Source of the DNA: Actinomycetota bacterium
GTDB lineage: Bacteria > Actinomycetota > Acidimicrobiia > Acidimicrobiales > Ilumatobacteraceae
NCBI GenBank assembly: GCA_030645495.1
Contig: JAUSLV010000032.1
Span: 1 to 58,093 of the forward strand
Direction: 5' to 3'
Length of the DNA stretch: 58,093 bases
Part shown: positions 36,018 to 44,613 of the stretch, piece after piece
How the letters are laid out: each line of letters begins with the position of its first letter
Position numbering within the stretch: position 1 is the stretch's first letter
Made by a program: the position numbers and the translations under genes
The notes under the pieces: model-generated
What the model was told of the DNA's origin: nothing
What the model saw: the letters and a program-made list of their open reading frames with translations, nothing else
The model's database searches: none

Positions 36018-37279
36018 AACTGATTGCACTCATCAAGGGCAAGGCCACCCCGGCACGCACCTTGCTGTTCGCCGGCGTGCTGTTCCTGCTGCTGTCGCTG
36101 GCCCGTGTCATCTCCGACGGTGGCGACCTCACCTCGTCGCACACCATGGGCGCCACCCTGCGCGTCACCTGCCCGATCCTGCTGGCCGGCCTCGCCGGGC
36201 TGTGGGCCGAGCGGGCCGGCATCGTCAACATCGGTATCGAAGGCATGATGATCTTCGGCACCTGGTTCGGTGGCTGGGGCGCGTGGAAGTACGGCCCGTG
36301 GGTCGGCTTGCTGCTGGCGATCATCGCCGGCTCGATCGGTGGCCTGATCCACGCGTTCGCGGTCGTGCAGTTCAACGTGAACCACGTGATCTCCGGTGTG
36401 GCGATGAACCTGTTCGCCTTCGGTGCGATGCGCTACATGAGCGAGCTCGTGTACACCAAGGACGTCCCGGGAGCCGGCATCAGCCAGTCGCCGCAGCAGA
36501 AGTGGCCGATCCCACGTGTGAACCTCCCGTTCCTGGCCGGCGGCGACCTCTTTGGTTGGCGAACACCCGACTCGCTCGGGTGGCTCGAGCAACACAAGTG
36601 GTTCGCGATCGGCGACCTGGCCGGCATCCTGCGCGGCGTCGCCTACAACGTGTCGTGGGCTTCGCTGCTCGTGTTGCTGCTGGTGCCGGTGTCGGCATGG
36701 GTGCTCTGGCGCACACGCTTCGGCCTGCGGCTGCGGTCGTCGGGTGAGGCGCCCGCTGCTGCGGAGAGCCTCGGTGTCAAGGTCACCCCGCTGCGTTACG
36801 CAGCGATGGCGATCAGCGGCGGGTTCGCCGGCCTCGGTGGCGGCTTCCTGGCGATCATCTCGTCGTCGTACTACCGCCAGGGGCAAACGGCCAACCGCGG
36901 CTTCATCGGTCTCGCCACCAACATCGCCGGCAACTGGCGACCAGTGGGTGTGCTGGCCAGCGCAGCTCTGTTCGGCTTCGCCGAGGCACTGCAGCTGGTG
37001 GGCGCCGACAGCCTGCCGAAGCTGTTCCTGTTCCTCACGTTCGCCTGCGGCATGGGCCTGCTGGTGTCGCTGGTGCGCAAGAAGCTGGTGCCGGCGATCA
37101 ACGCCGTCGTGGCGGGTGCCCTGTTCTTGTGGGTGTACCTCGCGGTCAACGAGGTGCCCGAGCCGCTCACCAAGGCGGCACCGTACATGCTGACGCTGAT
37201 CGTGCTCACCACCGCCAGCCAGCGCCTGCGCCCGCCCGCCTACGCCGGCATGCCCTACCGCAGCGGGGAAAGCCACTAA
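36014..37279 (+). CDS. ABC transporter permease, BMP/nucleoside type (second)
   Basis: 421 residues from ATG 36014 (ATGA overlap). About nine to ten membrane segments. Motifs are ERAGIVNIGIEGMMIFG, NVNHVISGVAMNLFAFG and GLRLRSSGEAPAAAESLGVKV, the ATPase-contact loop. It is slightly longer than usual because of an extracytoplasmic stretch around residues 150-200 (QQKWPIPRVNLPFLAGGDL). It completes the importer. A CoA-transferase gene starts 3 nt after its stop. Confidence 0.93.
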   Translation: MKLIALIKGKATPARTLLFAGVLFLLLSLARVISDGGDLTSSHTMGATLRVTCPILLAGLAGLWAERAGIVNIGIEGMMIFGTWFGGWGAWKYGPWVGLLLAIIAGSIGGLIHAFAVVQFNVNHVISGVAMNLFAFGAMRYMSELVYTKDVPGAGISQSPQQKWPIPRVNLPFLAGGDLFGWRTPDSLGWLEQHKWFAIGDLAGILRGVAYNVSWASLLVLLLVPVSAWVLWRTRFGLRLRSSGEAPAAAESLGVKVTPLRYAAMAISGGFAGLGGGFLAIISSSYYRQGQTANRGFIGLATNIAGNWRPVGVLASAALFGFAEALQLVGADSLPKLFLFLTFACGMGLLVSLVRKKLVPAINAVVAGALFLWVYLAVNEVPEPLTKAAPYMLTLIVLTTASQRLRPPAYAGMPYRSGESH

Positions 37280-37282
37280 CCG

Positions 37283-38482
37283 ATGAGCGGCCCCCTCGCA
37301 GATGTGAGGGTGCTCGACCTCACCTCCGTGGTGATGGGGCCGCTGGCCACCCAGATCCTGGGCGACCTCGGCGCCGACGTGATCACCGTCGAGGACGTGA
37401 AGGGCGACACCAACCGCACGATGGGCCTCGGCCCGCACCCGCAGTTCTCAGGTGTATCGCTGAACCTGCTGCGCAACAAGCGCAACATCTCGCTGGATCT
37501 CCGCCACCCCGACGGGCTGGAGGCGTGCCTGCGCCTGGCCGAACGCGCCGACATCCTGATCACCAACCTGCGACCCGGGTCGCTGACCCGCTTGGGGCTG
37601 GACTACGAGTCGGTGCGCGCCCGCTCGCCGCAAATCGTGTACTGCCAGGCGCAGGGCTGGCCGACCGACTCGCCCGAGGCCGACAAGCCGGCGTACGACG
37701 ACGTGGTGCAGGCCGCTTCGGGCGTGGCGGCCGCCTTCCAACTGCGCGACGGCGACCCGGCGATCGCGCCGACGATCATGGCCGACAAGCTGTCGGGCCT
37801 GACGGTCGTGTACGGCGTGCTGGCGGCATTGCACCACCGCGACGCCACCGGTGAAGGTCAGCGGCTGGAGGTGCCGATGGTGGAAGCCACGCGAGCGTTC
37901 GTGCTCGCCGAGCACATGTCGGCCGCCACCACCGTGCCGCCGTTGGCGCCCGCGGGCCTGCCGCGCGTGCTGCTGCCCGGCCGCCATCCGCAACGCACCG
38001 CCGACGGCTGGATCCACGTGCTGCCCTACAGCGCGAAGAACTACAACGACCTGTTCGCCGCCGGCGGCCGCCACGACCTGGTCGACGACGAGCGGATGGC
38101 CACCCGCTGGTCGCGCCTCGAGTTCGCCGCCGAGCTGTACCGCGAGGTGGCCGAGCTGATGCTCACCCGCACCACCGCCGAGTGGCTGGCCTACTGCGAC
38201 GAGCTCGACATTCCCGCCGGCCCGGTGCGCACGCTCGACGAGCTGGTCGCCGAGCTTCCGGTGGCCACGCACCCCGTGGCCGGCGACTACCGCGTGCTGC
38301 CCGGCGGCGTGCGCTTCGACACCACGCCCGCCACCCACACCACGGTGCGCCGCCACGCCCCCTTGGTCGGCCAGCACAGCGACGAGGTGCTCGCCGAACT
38401 GGGCTACACGCCCGCAGAGCTGGCCGCGCTGCGCGCAGAGGGCGTCCTGCGCTCCCTCACCGCCGACGAGCACCTGCCTTAG
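37283..38482 (+). CDS. CaiB/BaiF-family (class III) CoA transferase
   Basis: 399 residues. Typical features are VRVLDLTSVVMGPLATQILGDLGADVITVED, LNLLRNKRNISLDLRHPDGLEACLRLAERADILI, NLRPG, QGWPTDSPEADKPAYDDVVQAASG (with the catalytic Asp region) and MVEATRAFVLAEH. It moves CoA between carboxylic acids. Its immediate position behind the nucleoside-type importer suggests co-transcription, but no link between the two is known to me. It may serve a carboxylic acid catabolic route. Confidence 0.9.
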   Translation: MSGPLADVRVLDLTSVVMGPLATQILGDLGADVITVEDVKGDTNRTMGLGPHPQFSGVSLNLLRNKRNISLDLRHPDGLEACLRLAERADILITNLRPGSLTRLGLDYESVRARSPQIVYCQAQGWPTDSPEADKPAYDDVVQAASGVAAAFQLRDGDPAIAPTIMADKLSGLTVVYGVLAALHHRDATGEGQRLEVPMVEATRAFVLAEHMSAATTVPPLAPAGLPRVLLPGRHPQRTADGWIHVLPYSAKNYNDLFAAGGRHDLVDDERMATRWSRLEFAAELYREVAELMLTRTTAEWLAYCDELDIPAGPVRTLDELVAELPVATHPVAGDYRVLPGGVRFDTTPATHTTVRRHAPLVGQHSDEVLAELGYTPAELAALRAEGVLRSLTADEHLP

Positions 38483-38510
38483 CCCCACCGCCACCGTCTT
38501 CGTTTTCCCC

Positions 38511-38553
38511 AACGACAATTGCCGTTTCCGCCGCGACAACGGCGGTAGTCGTT
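38511..38553. terminator. Stem-loop between convergent genes (possible bidirectional terminator)
   Basis: AACGAC (38511-38516) pairs with GTCGTT (38548-38553), and inside this CCGCCG (38528-38533) pairs with CGGCGG (38540-38545) around CGACAA. It is the only structure in the 97-bp gap between the convergent CoA transferase and queF genes. The internal loop is asymmetric and there is no T-run. Confidence 0.4.
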
Positions 38554-38579
38554 GCGGAAAGGAGAGACTTCCGGCGCGG

Positions 38580-38963
38580 CTAGCGCGCCAACTCGCTGAC
38601 GGCTTGCACTTCGATGCCGCCACGCGGGCGCTGCGTCAGCGTCACCTTCACCGAGTGAGGCTGGGCCGTCGCCATCACTTCACCGGCGATCTCGGCGCAC
38701 ATCGCCTCGGCGAACACGGCCCGGTCGCGGAAGCCCCACAGGTACAGCTTCAGGCTCTTGGATTCGATGCACCACTGGCCGGGCACGTACTCGATCACCA
38801 CGGTGGAGAGGTCGGGCTGCTGGGTGACGGGGCACATCGAGGCCAGCTCGTCGTTGGTGAACCGCACCAGCGTGACGTTGGCCGGCGCGGGGAACACTTC
38901 CACGTGTTCGACCGCGTGGCGCACCGTGTTGCCGAGGATCGTGAGCTGCGGGGTCTGCTCCAT
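38580..38963 (-). CDS. queF: NADPH-dependent 7-cyano-7-deazaguanine reductase (QueF)
   Basis: 127 residues from ATG 38963, placed 8 nt after a TAGGCT -10; ATG 38969 is the alternative. The unimodular QueF fold (T-fold) is clear: the catalytic Cys in [13 protein letters not shown] with the following Asp, and the family motif [25 protein letters not shown]. It reduces preQ0 to preQ1 in queuosine biosynthesis. No queC, queD or queE lies in the window. It shares a 25-bp promoter region with the divergent adenosine deaminase gene. Confidence 0.93.
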   Translation of the reverse strand: MEQTPQLTILGNTVRHAVEHVEVFPAPANVTLVRFTNDELASMCPVTQQPDLSTVVIEYVPGQWCIESKSLKLYLWGFRDRAVFAEAMCAEIAGEVMATAQPHSVKVTLTQRPRGGIEVQAVSELAR

Positions 38964-38971
38964 GACCATGC

Positions 38972-38981
38972 AGCCTACGCT
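38972..38981. promoter_or_regulatory. Overlapping divergent -10 elements of queF and the adenosine deaminase gene
   Basis: In AGCCTACGCT the minus-strand -10 TAGGCT (38977-38972) and the plus-strand -10 TACGCT (38976-38981) share two bases. Each lies 7-8 nt before its start codon (38963 minus, 38989 plus). One polymerase bound here would exclude the other. Confidence 0.55.
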
Positions 38982-38988
38982 GGCACCC

Positions 38989-40047
38989 ATGGACATCCGA
39001 TCGCTGCCCAAGGTGCTGCTGCACGACCATCTCGACGGCGGGTTGCGCCCGCAGACCGTGATCGACCTCGCCGACCAGTACGGCTACGCCGGCCTCCCGT
39101 CCCACGATGTGGACGAGTTGGCCGCCTGGTTCAACCGCGGTGCGAAGCGCAACGACCTGGTGCTGTACCTGGAGACGTTCGCCCACACGGTGGGCGTGAT
39201 GCAACACCGCGACGCGATCGAGCGGGTGAGCTACGAGTGCGCGGTCGACCTCGCCGCCGACGGTGTGGTGTACGCCGAAGTGCGCATGGCCCCCGAGCTG
39301 TGCACCGAGCAGGGCCTGTCGCTGGACGACGTGGTCGAGGCGATCCTCGCCGGCTTCGAGCGGGGCAGCAACGGCACCGACCTCACGATCTACCTGATCT
39401 GCTCGGCGATGCGCACCGCCGCGCACAGCCGCCAGATCGCCGAACTCGCCGTGCGCTGGCGCGACAAGGGTTGCGTGGGCTTCGACATCGCCGGTGCCGA
39501 GGCCGGCTACCCGCCCACACGTCATCTTGACGCGTTCGAGTACGTGCGCCGCGAGAACTTCCACATCACGATCCACGCCGGCGAGGCGTTCGGCCTGCCC
39601 AGCATCTGGGAGGCCGTGCAGTTCTGCGGTGCCGAGCGCCTTGGTCATGGCGTGCGCATCGTCGACGACATCACCGGCCCGGCCGGCGAGGAACAGTTGG
39701 GCCGCCTGGCCACGTTCGTGCGCGACCGGCGCATCCCGCTGGAACTGTGCCCCACCAGCAACGTGGGCACCGGAGTGTGCGCCAGCATCGCCGAGCACCC
39801 GATCGGAATGCTGCGCCGGCTGCGCTTCCGCGTCACGCTGAGCACCGACAACCGGCTGATGAGCGCCACCTCGATGACCTACGAGATGGAGCAGCTGCGC
39901 GACGCGTTCGGCTGGGGCCTCGACGACTTCGAGTGGCTGACCATCAACGCAATGAAGAGCGCGTTCGCCCCGTTCCCCGAGCGGCTGCAGATCATCAACG
40001 GCATCATCAAGCCGCGCTACGCGCAGGCCCGTTCTGCAACACTCTGA
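38989..40047 (+). CDS. add: Adenosine deaminase
   Basis: 352 residues from ATG 38989, TACGCT 7 nt upstream. Metal ligands are in [12 protein letters not shown] (HxH) and [12 protein letters not shown], with the catalytic Glu in HAGEA, the His in [10 protein letters not shown] and the Asp in [12 protein letters not shown]. The form TDNRLMS, rather than TDDP, is typical of actinobacterial adenosine deaminases. It converts adenosine to inosine. upp follows after 2 nt, giving a purine/pyrimidine salvage pair downstream of a nucleoside-type importer. Confidence 0.95.
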   Translation: MDIRSLPKVLLHDHLDGGLRPQTVIDLADQYGYAGLPSHDVDELAAWFNRGAKRNDLVLYLETFAHTVGVMQHRDAIERVSYECAVDLAADGVVYAEVRMAPELCTEQGLSLDDVVEAILAGFERGSNGTDLTIYLICSAMRTAAHSRQIAELAVRWRDKGCVGFDIAGAEAGYPPTRHLDAFEYVRRENFHITIHAGEAFGLPSIWEAVQFCGAERLGHGVRIVDDITGPAGEEQLGRLATFVRDRRIPLELCPTSNVGTGVCASIAEHPIGMLRRLRFRVTLSTDNRLMSATSMTYEMEQLRDAFGWGLDDFEWLTINAMKSAFAPFPERLQIINGIIKPRYAQARSATL

Positions 40048-40049
40048 CC

Positions 40050-40685
40050 ATGGCCGTTGCTCTCCACGTCGTAGACCACCCGCTGATCGCCGATTCGCTC
40101 ACCCGAGTTCGCGACAAGGACACCCCGAATGCCCTGTTCCGCCAGGAACTCGAGCGCATCGGCACGCTGCTGATGGCCGAGGCCACTCGCGGCCTGCCCA
40201 CCCACGCGGTGCGGGTGCACACCCCACTCACCGAAACGTTGGGGCGCCAGCTCGACAACCAGCCGGTGGTGGTGCCCGTGTTGCGCGCCGGCCTCGGCTT
40301 TCTGGGCGCGGCGCAGGATCTGCTGCCCAACGCCGACGTGGGCTTCATCGGCGTGGCTCGCGACGAGAACACGCACCTGCCCAAGCCGTACGTGAACAAG
40401 CTGCCCGAGCACCTCGCCGGCCGCCAGATCATCGTGCTCGACCCGATGCTCGCCACCGGCGGCTCGCTGGTGCACACGGTGGATCTGCTGCTCGAGCGCG
40501 GCGCCACTGGCACGATCATCGTCGTGTGCGTGCTCGCCGCGCCCGAGGGCATCGAACTGCTGCGCCAGAGCAAGGCCGACATCGCCGTCTACACCGCGTC
40601 GCTCGACGAGCGGCTCACCGAGACGGCCTTCATCTGGCCCGGCCTGGGCGATGCGGGCGACCGCCAATTCGGGTCGCCCGCATAG
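40050..40685 (+). CDS. upp: Uracil phosphoribosyltransferase
   Basis: 211 residues, standard length. It begins HVVDHPLIADSLTRVRDKDTPNALFRQELERIG, as in UPRTase. The PRPP-binding loop is IIVLDPMLATGGSLVHTVDLL, the uracil-binding region is near the C-terminus (YTASLDERLTETAFIWPGLGDAGDR). It makes UMP from uracil and PRPP. It is co-transcribed with the adenosine deaminase gene and ends 7 bp from the convergent esterase gene. Confidence 0.97.
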   Translation: MAVALHVVDHPLIADSLTRVRDKDTPNALFRQELERIGTLLMAEATRGLPTHAVRVHTPLTETLGRQLDNQPVVVPVLRAGLGFLGAAQDLLPNADVGFIGVARDENTHLPKPYVNKLPEHLAGRQIIVLDPMLATGGSLVHTVDLLLERGATGTIIVVCVLAAPEGIELLRQSKADIAVYTASLDERLTETAFIWPGLGDAGDRQFGSPA

Positions 40686-40692
40686 CCCTTTC

Positions 40693-41901
40693 CTAGACCA
40701 GCGTCATGTTGGGCTCGCCGTTGGCGTTCAGCCCGGTGCCGCGGTTGCACACGCCGCCGCGCACTGCGCCGCCGTTGTACGCCTGCCGCACGCAGTTGCG
40801 GATCGCCTTCTCACCCCACCAGTTGGGGTGCAGGCTCTCCTGCACGTAGTACGGGCCGAACACGGTGCTCAGCGTGCGGATCTGGGCGATCCACTCGGTG
40901 GCATCGCTGGCGCCGGCGACGGTCCAGTTCGCCTTGCCGCTGTTCTCCATCAGGTTCACGGTGTTCTCGCACAAGCGGCGGCCGTTGAAGGCTGCGGCCA
41001 GGTCGAGCACCACGATGTTGCCCGCGGTGTTGGTGCCGGTCACGGCGCTCTTCACCGAGTTGTTGATCTTCACCAGGGCCGTGTTGTTGGCCCAGTTGGC
41101 GTCAGCGTTCCAGAAGCCGCAGCCGCCGGTGCTCTGGCGGGTGTAACCCGACTCGCTGTAGCGGAACCCGGTGCTGGTGGGCACGGGCGACGGGTAGGTC
41201 TGCACCACGATCTTGTACTGCCCGGTCGTGTACCCGGCGTTGGCCATCGCGGTCTTGACGTTGTTGATCGCGCCCTTGATCGCATTCGTCTGGTTGGTGA
41301 CGTTGGTGGTGGTGAAGTTGTTCGTGACCGCACTGTCGTCGTTGCAGTAGTTCTTCCACCACGACGGCGAGGTGAGGAAGTTGGTGACACACCGCTGGAT
41401 GATGTCGGCGAAACCGAAGTTGTTGCCGCCGATCGAAAGCTGGATCATCTTCACGTTGTGCGTGGCCGCGAAGTTCTGCAGCGCCAATGCCTGGCCCTGG
41501 TTACCACCGCTGTTGTAGAAGTCGATGCCCGGCTTGAAGTAGCCGTCGCTGCTGGTGAACGTGCTGGTCTTGGCGCCCGAGCAGGCCAGGTTGGCGCTGT
41601 TGACGCCACCACCGATGTGGATCTCGGCAGCCGTGCTGCGGTGGCAACGGTTGATCGTTTCGGCAGTGTGCGTGGCATTGTCGAAGTACGCGGCCGACCC
41701 GCCGGCATCGACGCTGCCCGAACTGCTGTTGCTGTTGCCGGCCCAGCGGCCGCCCTCACCCGAGATGTACGAGTCGCCCAAACTGACGACCCATGGCGTC
41801 CCCACGCCCGGCCCATCGGCCGCCACCGTCTGTACTGTCGCCGCGACCGGAACGAATACCGTTCCGGCCACCAGTGCGAATGCCAACCCCACCTTGCGCA
41901 T
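40693..41901 (-). CDS. Secreted SGNH/GDSL-family esterase
   Basis: 402 residues from ATG 41901, chosen because GGGGGT lies 5 nt upstream. The signal peptide is MRKVGLAFALVAGTVFV..., cleaved near residue 29. The nucleophile block is VVSLGDSYISGEGG, the oxyanion Gly and Asn are in LACSG and QLSIGGNNFGFADI, and the Asp-His pair is in SLHPNWWGEKA. Eight or more Cys residues suggest several disulphides, as in secreted Streptomyces esterases. It is rich in Asn, Thr and Ser, unlike its neighbours. Substrate probably a lipid or polysaccharide ester. A CRP-like site lies at its transcription start. Confidence 0.87.
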   Translation of the reverse strand: MRKVGLAFALVAGTVFVPVAATVQTVAADGPGVGTPWVVSLGDSYISGEGGRWAGNSNSSSGSVDAGGSAAYFDNATHTAETINRCHRSTAAEIHIGGGVNSANLACSGAKTSTFTSSDGYFKPGIDFYNSGGNQGQALALQNFAATHNVKMIQLSIGGNNFGFADIIQRCVTNFLTSPSWWKNYCNDDSAVTNNFTTTNVTNQTNAIKGAINNVKTAMANAGYTTGQYKIVVQTYPSPVPTSTGFRYSESGYTRQSTGGCGFWNADANWANNTALVKINNSVKSAVTGTNTAGNIVVLDLAAAFNGRRLCENTVNLMENSGKANWTVAGASDATEWIAQIRTLSTVFGPYYVQESLHPNWWGEKAIRNCVRQAYNGGAVRGGVCNRGTGLNANGEPNMTLV

Positions 41902-41922
41902 GTATACCCCCATTGAGTCGTG

Positions 41923-41938
41923 TGTGACCCGAGTCACA
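41923..41938. promoter_or_regulatory. CRP/FNR-type palindrome
   Basis: TGTGACCCGAGTCACA is a perfect palindrome fitting TGTGA-N6-TCACA. It directly follows the predicted transcription start (about 41939, minus strand) of the esterase gene, where binding would block transcription. Confidence 0.6.
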
Positions 41939-41945
41939 GCTCGCC

Positions 41946-41974
41946 ACTCTAGTTACTAGCGAGTAACAACGCAA
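41946..41974 (-). promoter_or_regulatory. Predicted promoter of the secreted esterase gene
   Basis: On the minus strand TTGCGT (41974-41969) and TAGAGT (41951-41946) are separated by exactly 17 bp. The first three bases of the -10 are the TAG stop codon of the upstream phosphomutase gene. Confidence 0.55.
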
Positions 41975-43559
41975 GCAATTCCAGATATTCGGCGGGTTCG
42001 CAGCCCACACCTTCGCCGTACAGCTTCACCTTCGGCTCGGTGCCACTGGGGCGCACCTGCAGGCGCAGGTCGTCGCCCATCTCCAGGCGCAGCAGGCCGG
42101 CCTCCTCGAACCACTCCACCGACTGCACGGTGCGATCGCCGACGCTCGTGGGCGGGTTGGCCCGTAACCGGGCGACTGTCGCCGCGCCGTCGACGGGCGG
42201 CATGCGCACCGACTTCTCGGCCATCACATGGCGGCCGTACGTGGCGGCGAGTGCATCGAGGCGCTGCTGCAGCGTGACACCCTCGGCTGCCGCCAGCGCG
42301 GCCACCTCGGCCAGCAGCACTGCGGCGGTGATGCCGTCCTTGTCGAGCGGCTGACCGCACACCAGGTAGCCCAGCGCCTGTTCGTAGCCGAACACGAAGC
42401 GCAGCTCGGGGTGCTGCAGCACGGTGTGGCCGATCCACTTGAAGCCGGTGAACGTCTCCACGCAGGTGACGCCATTGGCCTTGGCCATCGAGCCGAGCAG
42501 CGACGACGACACGAGCGTCGTGACCACCAGCCGGTCGGCACCACTCGTGTGGCGAAGGATGTGATCGGCCAGCAACCACCCGATCTCGTCGCCACCCAGC
42601 CGCCGCCAGCCGCCGGGCTGCTGCGACGTGGCTGGAGTGGGGATCGCCGCACCGAGGCGGTCGGCGTCGGGGTCGTTGGCCAGTGCCAGCAGCGCGCCGC
42701 ACTCGGCCGCGCGGGCGAGCAGCAGATCCATCGCCCCCGGTTCTTCCGGGTTCGGGAACGAGACGGTGGGGAACGTGCCGTCGGGTTGCTGCTGCTGCGC
42801 CACCACGAACGGCGCGGGCAGACCCGCCCGTTCGAACGCGGCCAGCAGCGTGGCCCCGCCCACGCCGTGCATCGCGGTGTACGCCACCGGCACACCAGGC
42901 ACCTGCGGGCACAGGCGAGCCGCGGGCACCGACGCGAGGTAGGCCTGCATCTCCGCGTCGCCCAAGCGCACGATCAGCGGGCTGTCCTCCGGTGCCAACT
43001 CCACGGCGGTGGCGTCGACCTGGTCGATGCACGCGGCGATGTCGGTGTCGGCCGGGGGCACGATCTGCGAACCGGTGCCCAAGTACACCTTGTAGCCGTT
43101 GTCGGCCGGCGGGTTGTGCGAGGCCGTCACCATCACACCCGCGGCCGCGCCGATGGCCGTGATGTTCCAGGCGAGCACCGGCGTGGGCACCACATCGGTG
43201 AACAACAGCGCCTTCACACCCCGGGCCGCGCACACGCGGGCGGTGTCGAGCGCGAACACATCGCTCTTGCGGCGCGCGTCGTAGCCGATGATCACGCCTG
43301 CCTCGGCGACGCCGGGCACCGTGTCGAGCAGGTAGTCCACCAACCCGGCCGCGGCCTGCTGCACCACCAGGCGGTTCATCCGCTGCGGGCCGGCGCCGAC
43401 CGCGGCACGCAACCCGGCGGTGCCGAACTGCAAGCGACCGGTGAACCGCTCGCGCAGTTCCTGCTCGCTGCCGTGCAGCAATGCCCCCAGCTCTTCGCGC
43501 ATGTCGCCGTCGGGTTCGGCCGCCAACCAGGCCTCTGCGAGCACCCGCACGTCCGTCAT
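41949..43559 (-). CDS. Phosphohexomutase/phosphopentomutase of the PmmB/PGM2 type
   Basis: 536 residues from ATG 43559, which overlaps the PfkB stop in an ATGA. The frame is open far upstream, but that part only shadows the PfkB gene. It contains FGTAGLRAAVGAGPQRMN, the phosphoserine loop VTASHNPPADNGYKVY (Ser147), the metal loop ALANDPDADRLGAAI, the sugar-binding GYEQALGYLV and the phosphate-binding RPSGTEPKVKLYGEG. This longer PGM2-like group includes enzymes that act on ribose or deoxyribose 1-phosphate. In Mycobacterium the related pmmB is next to upp and close to add, as here, which favours a nucleoside-salvage role. Confidence 0.92.
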   Translation of the reverse strand: MTDVRVLAEAWLAAEPDGDMREELGALLHGSEQELRERFTGRLQFGTAGLRAAVGAGPQRMNRLVVQQAAAGLVDYLLDTVPGVAEAGVIIGYDARRKSDVFALDTARVCAARGVKALLFTDVVPTPVLAWNITAIGAAAGVMVTASHNPPADNGYKVYLGTGSQIVPPADTDIAACIDQVDATAVELAPEDSPLIVRLGDAEMQAYLASVPAARLCPQVPGVPVAYTAMHGVGGATLLAAFERAGLPAPFVVAQQQQPDGTFPTVSFPNPEEPGAMDLLLARAAECGALLALANDPDADRLGAAIPTPATSQQPGGWRRLGGDEIGWLLADHILRHTSGADRLVVTTLVSSSLLGSMAKANGVTCVETFTGFKWIGHTVLQHPELRFVFGYEQALGYLVCGQPLDKDGITAAVLLAEVAALAAAEGVTLQQRLDALAATYGRHVMAEKSVRMPPVDGAATVARLRANPPTSVGDRTVQSVEWFEEAGLLRLEMGDDLRLQVRPSGTEPKVKLYGEGVGCEPAEYLELLALLLASN

Positions 43560-44557
43560 TTCACCAGGCTCCTGAGCTCGACCAATGGCCGCGGGCCGAC
43601 GTGGGAGATCACCTCGGCCGCCCCGATCGCCCCCAGCTTCGCGCACTCGAGCAACGGCATGTCGCGGGTGTAGCCGTACAGGAACCCGGCCGCGAACAGG
43701 TCGCCGGCGCCCGTGGTGTCGAGCACCTGATCGACGTCTTCCGCGGGGGCGGTGAGCACGCCGTCGCGGGAAATGATGTAGCAGCCCGCCGCGCCCACCG
43801 TGATGACCGCCAACTGGCAGTCGCGCTGCACCAGCGCCACTGCCTCGTCGAACGACTGCACCTGGTACAGCGAGAGCAGTTCGTCGTGGTTGCCGAACAG
43901 GATGTCGACCTCGTCGGTGACAAGCGAGCGGAAGTCGTCGCGGTGGCGATCCACGCAGAACGAGTCGGACAGCGTGAGCGACACCTGGCGGCCGTGTGCG
44001 TGAGCCACCTCGGCGGCGAGGCGGAACGCCTCCTTCGCTTCCGGGCGGTCGTAGAGGTAGCCCTCCATGTACAGCACCTTGCCGGCGGCGACGGTGGCCT
44101 GATCGATGTCGGCCGCGCACAGCAGCGACGACACGCCGAGGTAGGTGTTCATCGTGCGCTCGGCATCGGGGGTGACCACGATGATGCACCGGCCGGTTGG
44201 CGTGTGCAGATCGGGCTGGCCGGGACGGAACTGCACGCCCACGGCGCGCAGGTCGTGCCCGAACACGTTGCCCAGTTCGTCGTTGCTGACCTTGCCGATG
44301 TACGCCGCCGAGCCGCCGAAGCTGGCCACACCGGTCATCGTGTTGGCCGCCGAGCCACCGCTCATCTCCACCGCCGACCCGAGCGCGCGGTACAGATAGA
44401 GCGCACGATCGGTGTCGATGAGGGTCATCGAACCCTTCACCAGTTCGTACTGGTGGATGAAGCCGTCGTCGGCGTGACTGATGACGTCGACGAGGGCATT
44501 GCCCACCCCGACCACGTCGTACACCGGAGGCTGGATCGAGGCCGCTGACACGGGCAT
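43556..44557 (-). CDS. PfkB-family carbohydrate/nucleoside kinase (adenosine-kinase-like)
   Basis: 333 residues from ATG 44557. A TAGCGT -10 (44565-44560) lies only 2 nt before this ATG but 8 nt before GTG 44551, so the true start may be the GTG. Motifs are YDVVGVGNALVDVISH, the GG motif EMSGGSAANTMTGVASFGG and the anion hole/catalytic base DTTGAGDLFAAGFLYG. The N-terminal style matches the adenosine kinase/sugar kinase branch common in bacteria. It probably phosphorylates adenosine or another nucleoside or sugar. It forms a coupled operon with the phosphomutase. Confidence 0.9.
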   Translation of the reverse strand: MPVSAASIQPPVYDVVGVGNALVDVISHADDGFIHQYELVKGSMTLIDTDRALYLYRALGSAVEMSGGSAANTMTGVASFGGSAAYIGKVSNDELGNVFGHDLRAVGVQFRPGQPDLHTPTGRCIIVVTPDAERTMNTYLGVSSLLCAADIDQATVAAGKVLYMEGYLYDRPEAKEAFRLAAEVAHAHGRQVSLTLSDSFCVDRHRDDFRSLVTDEVDILFGNHDELLSLYQVQSFDEAVALVQRDCQLAVITVGAAGCYIISRDGVLTAPAEDVDQVLDTTGAGDLFAAGFLYGYTRDMPLLECAKLGAIGAAEVISHVGPRPLVELRSLVK

Positions 44558-44559
44558 TC

Positions 44560-44606
44560 ACGCTATCCGCTGGCGACCGGCGACACCCCCTCTGTGCCGT
44601 TACGCT
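44560..44606. promoter_or_regulatory. Divergent leaderless-type promoters of the PfkB and M1 aminopeptidase genes
   Basis: The minus strand has TAGCGT (44565-44560) before the PfkB gene. The plus strand has TACGCT (44601-44606) 7 nt before GTG 44614. No Shine-Dalgarno is visible on either side. Confidence 0.45.
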
Positions 44607-44613
44607 CCCTGCC

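Noticed and set aside
43560-44561. Extension of the phosphomutase to a large fusion protein starting at 44561
   Set aside because: The upstream part is an off-frame reading of the PfkB gene and has no domain; the ATGA overlap at 43559 gives a normal start.
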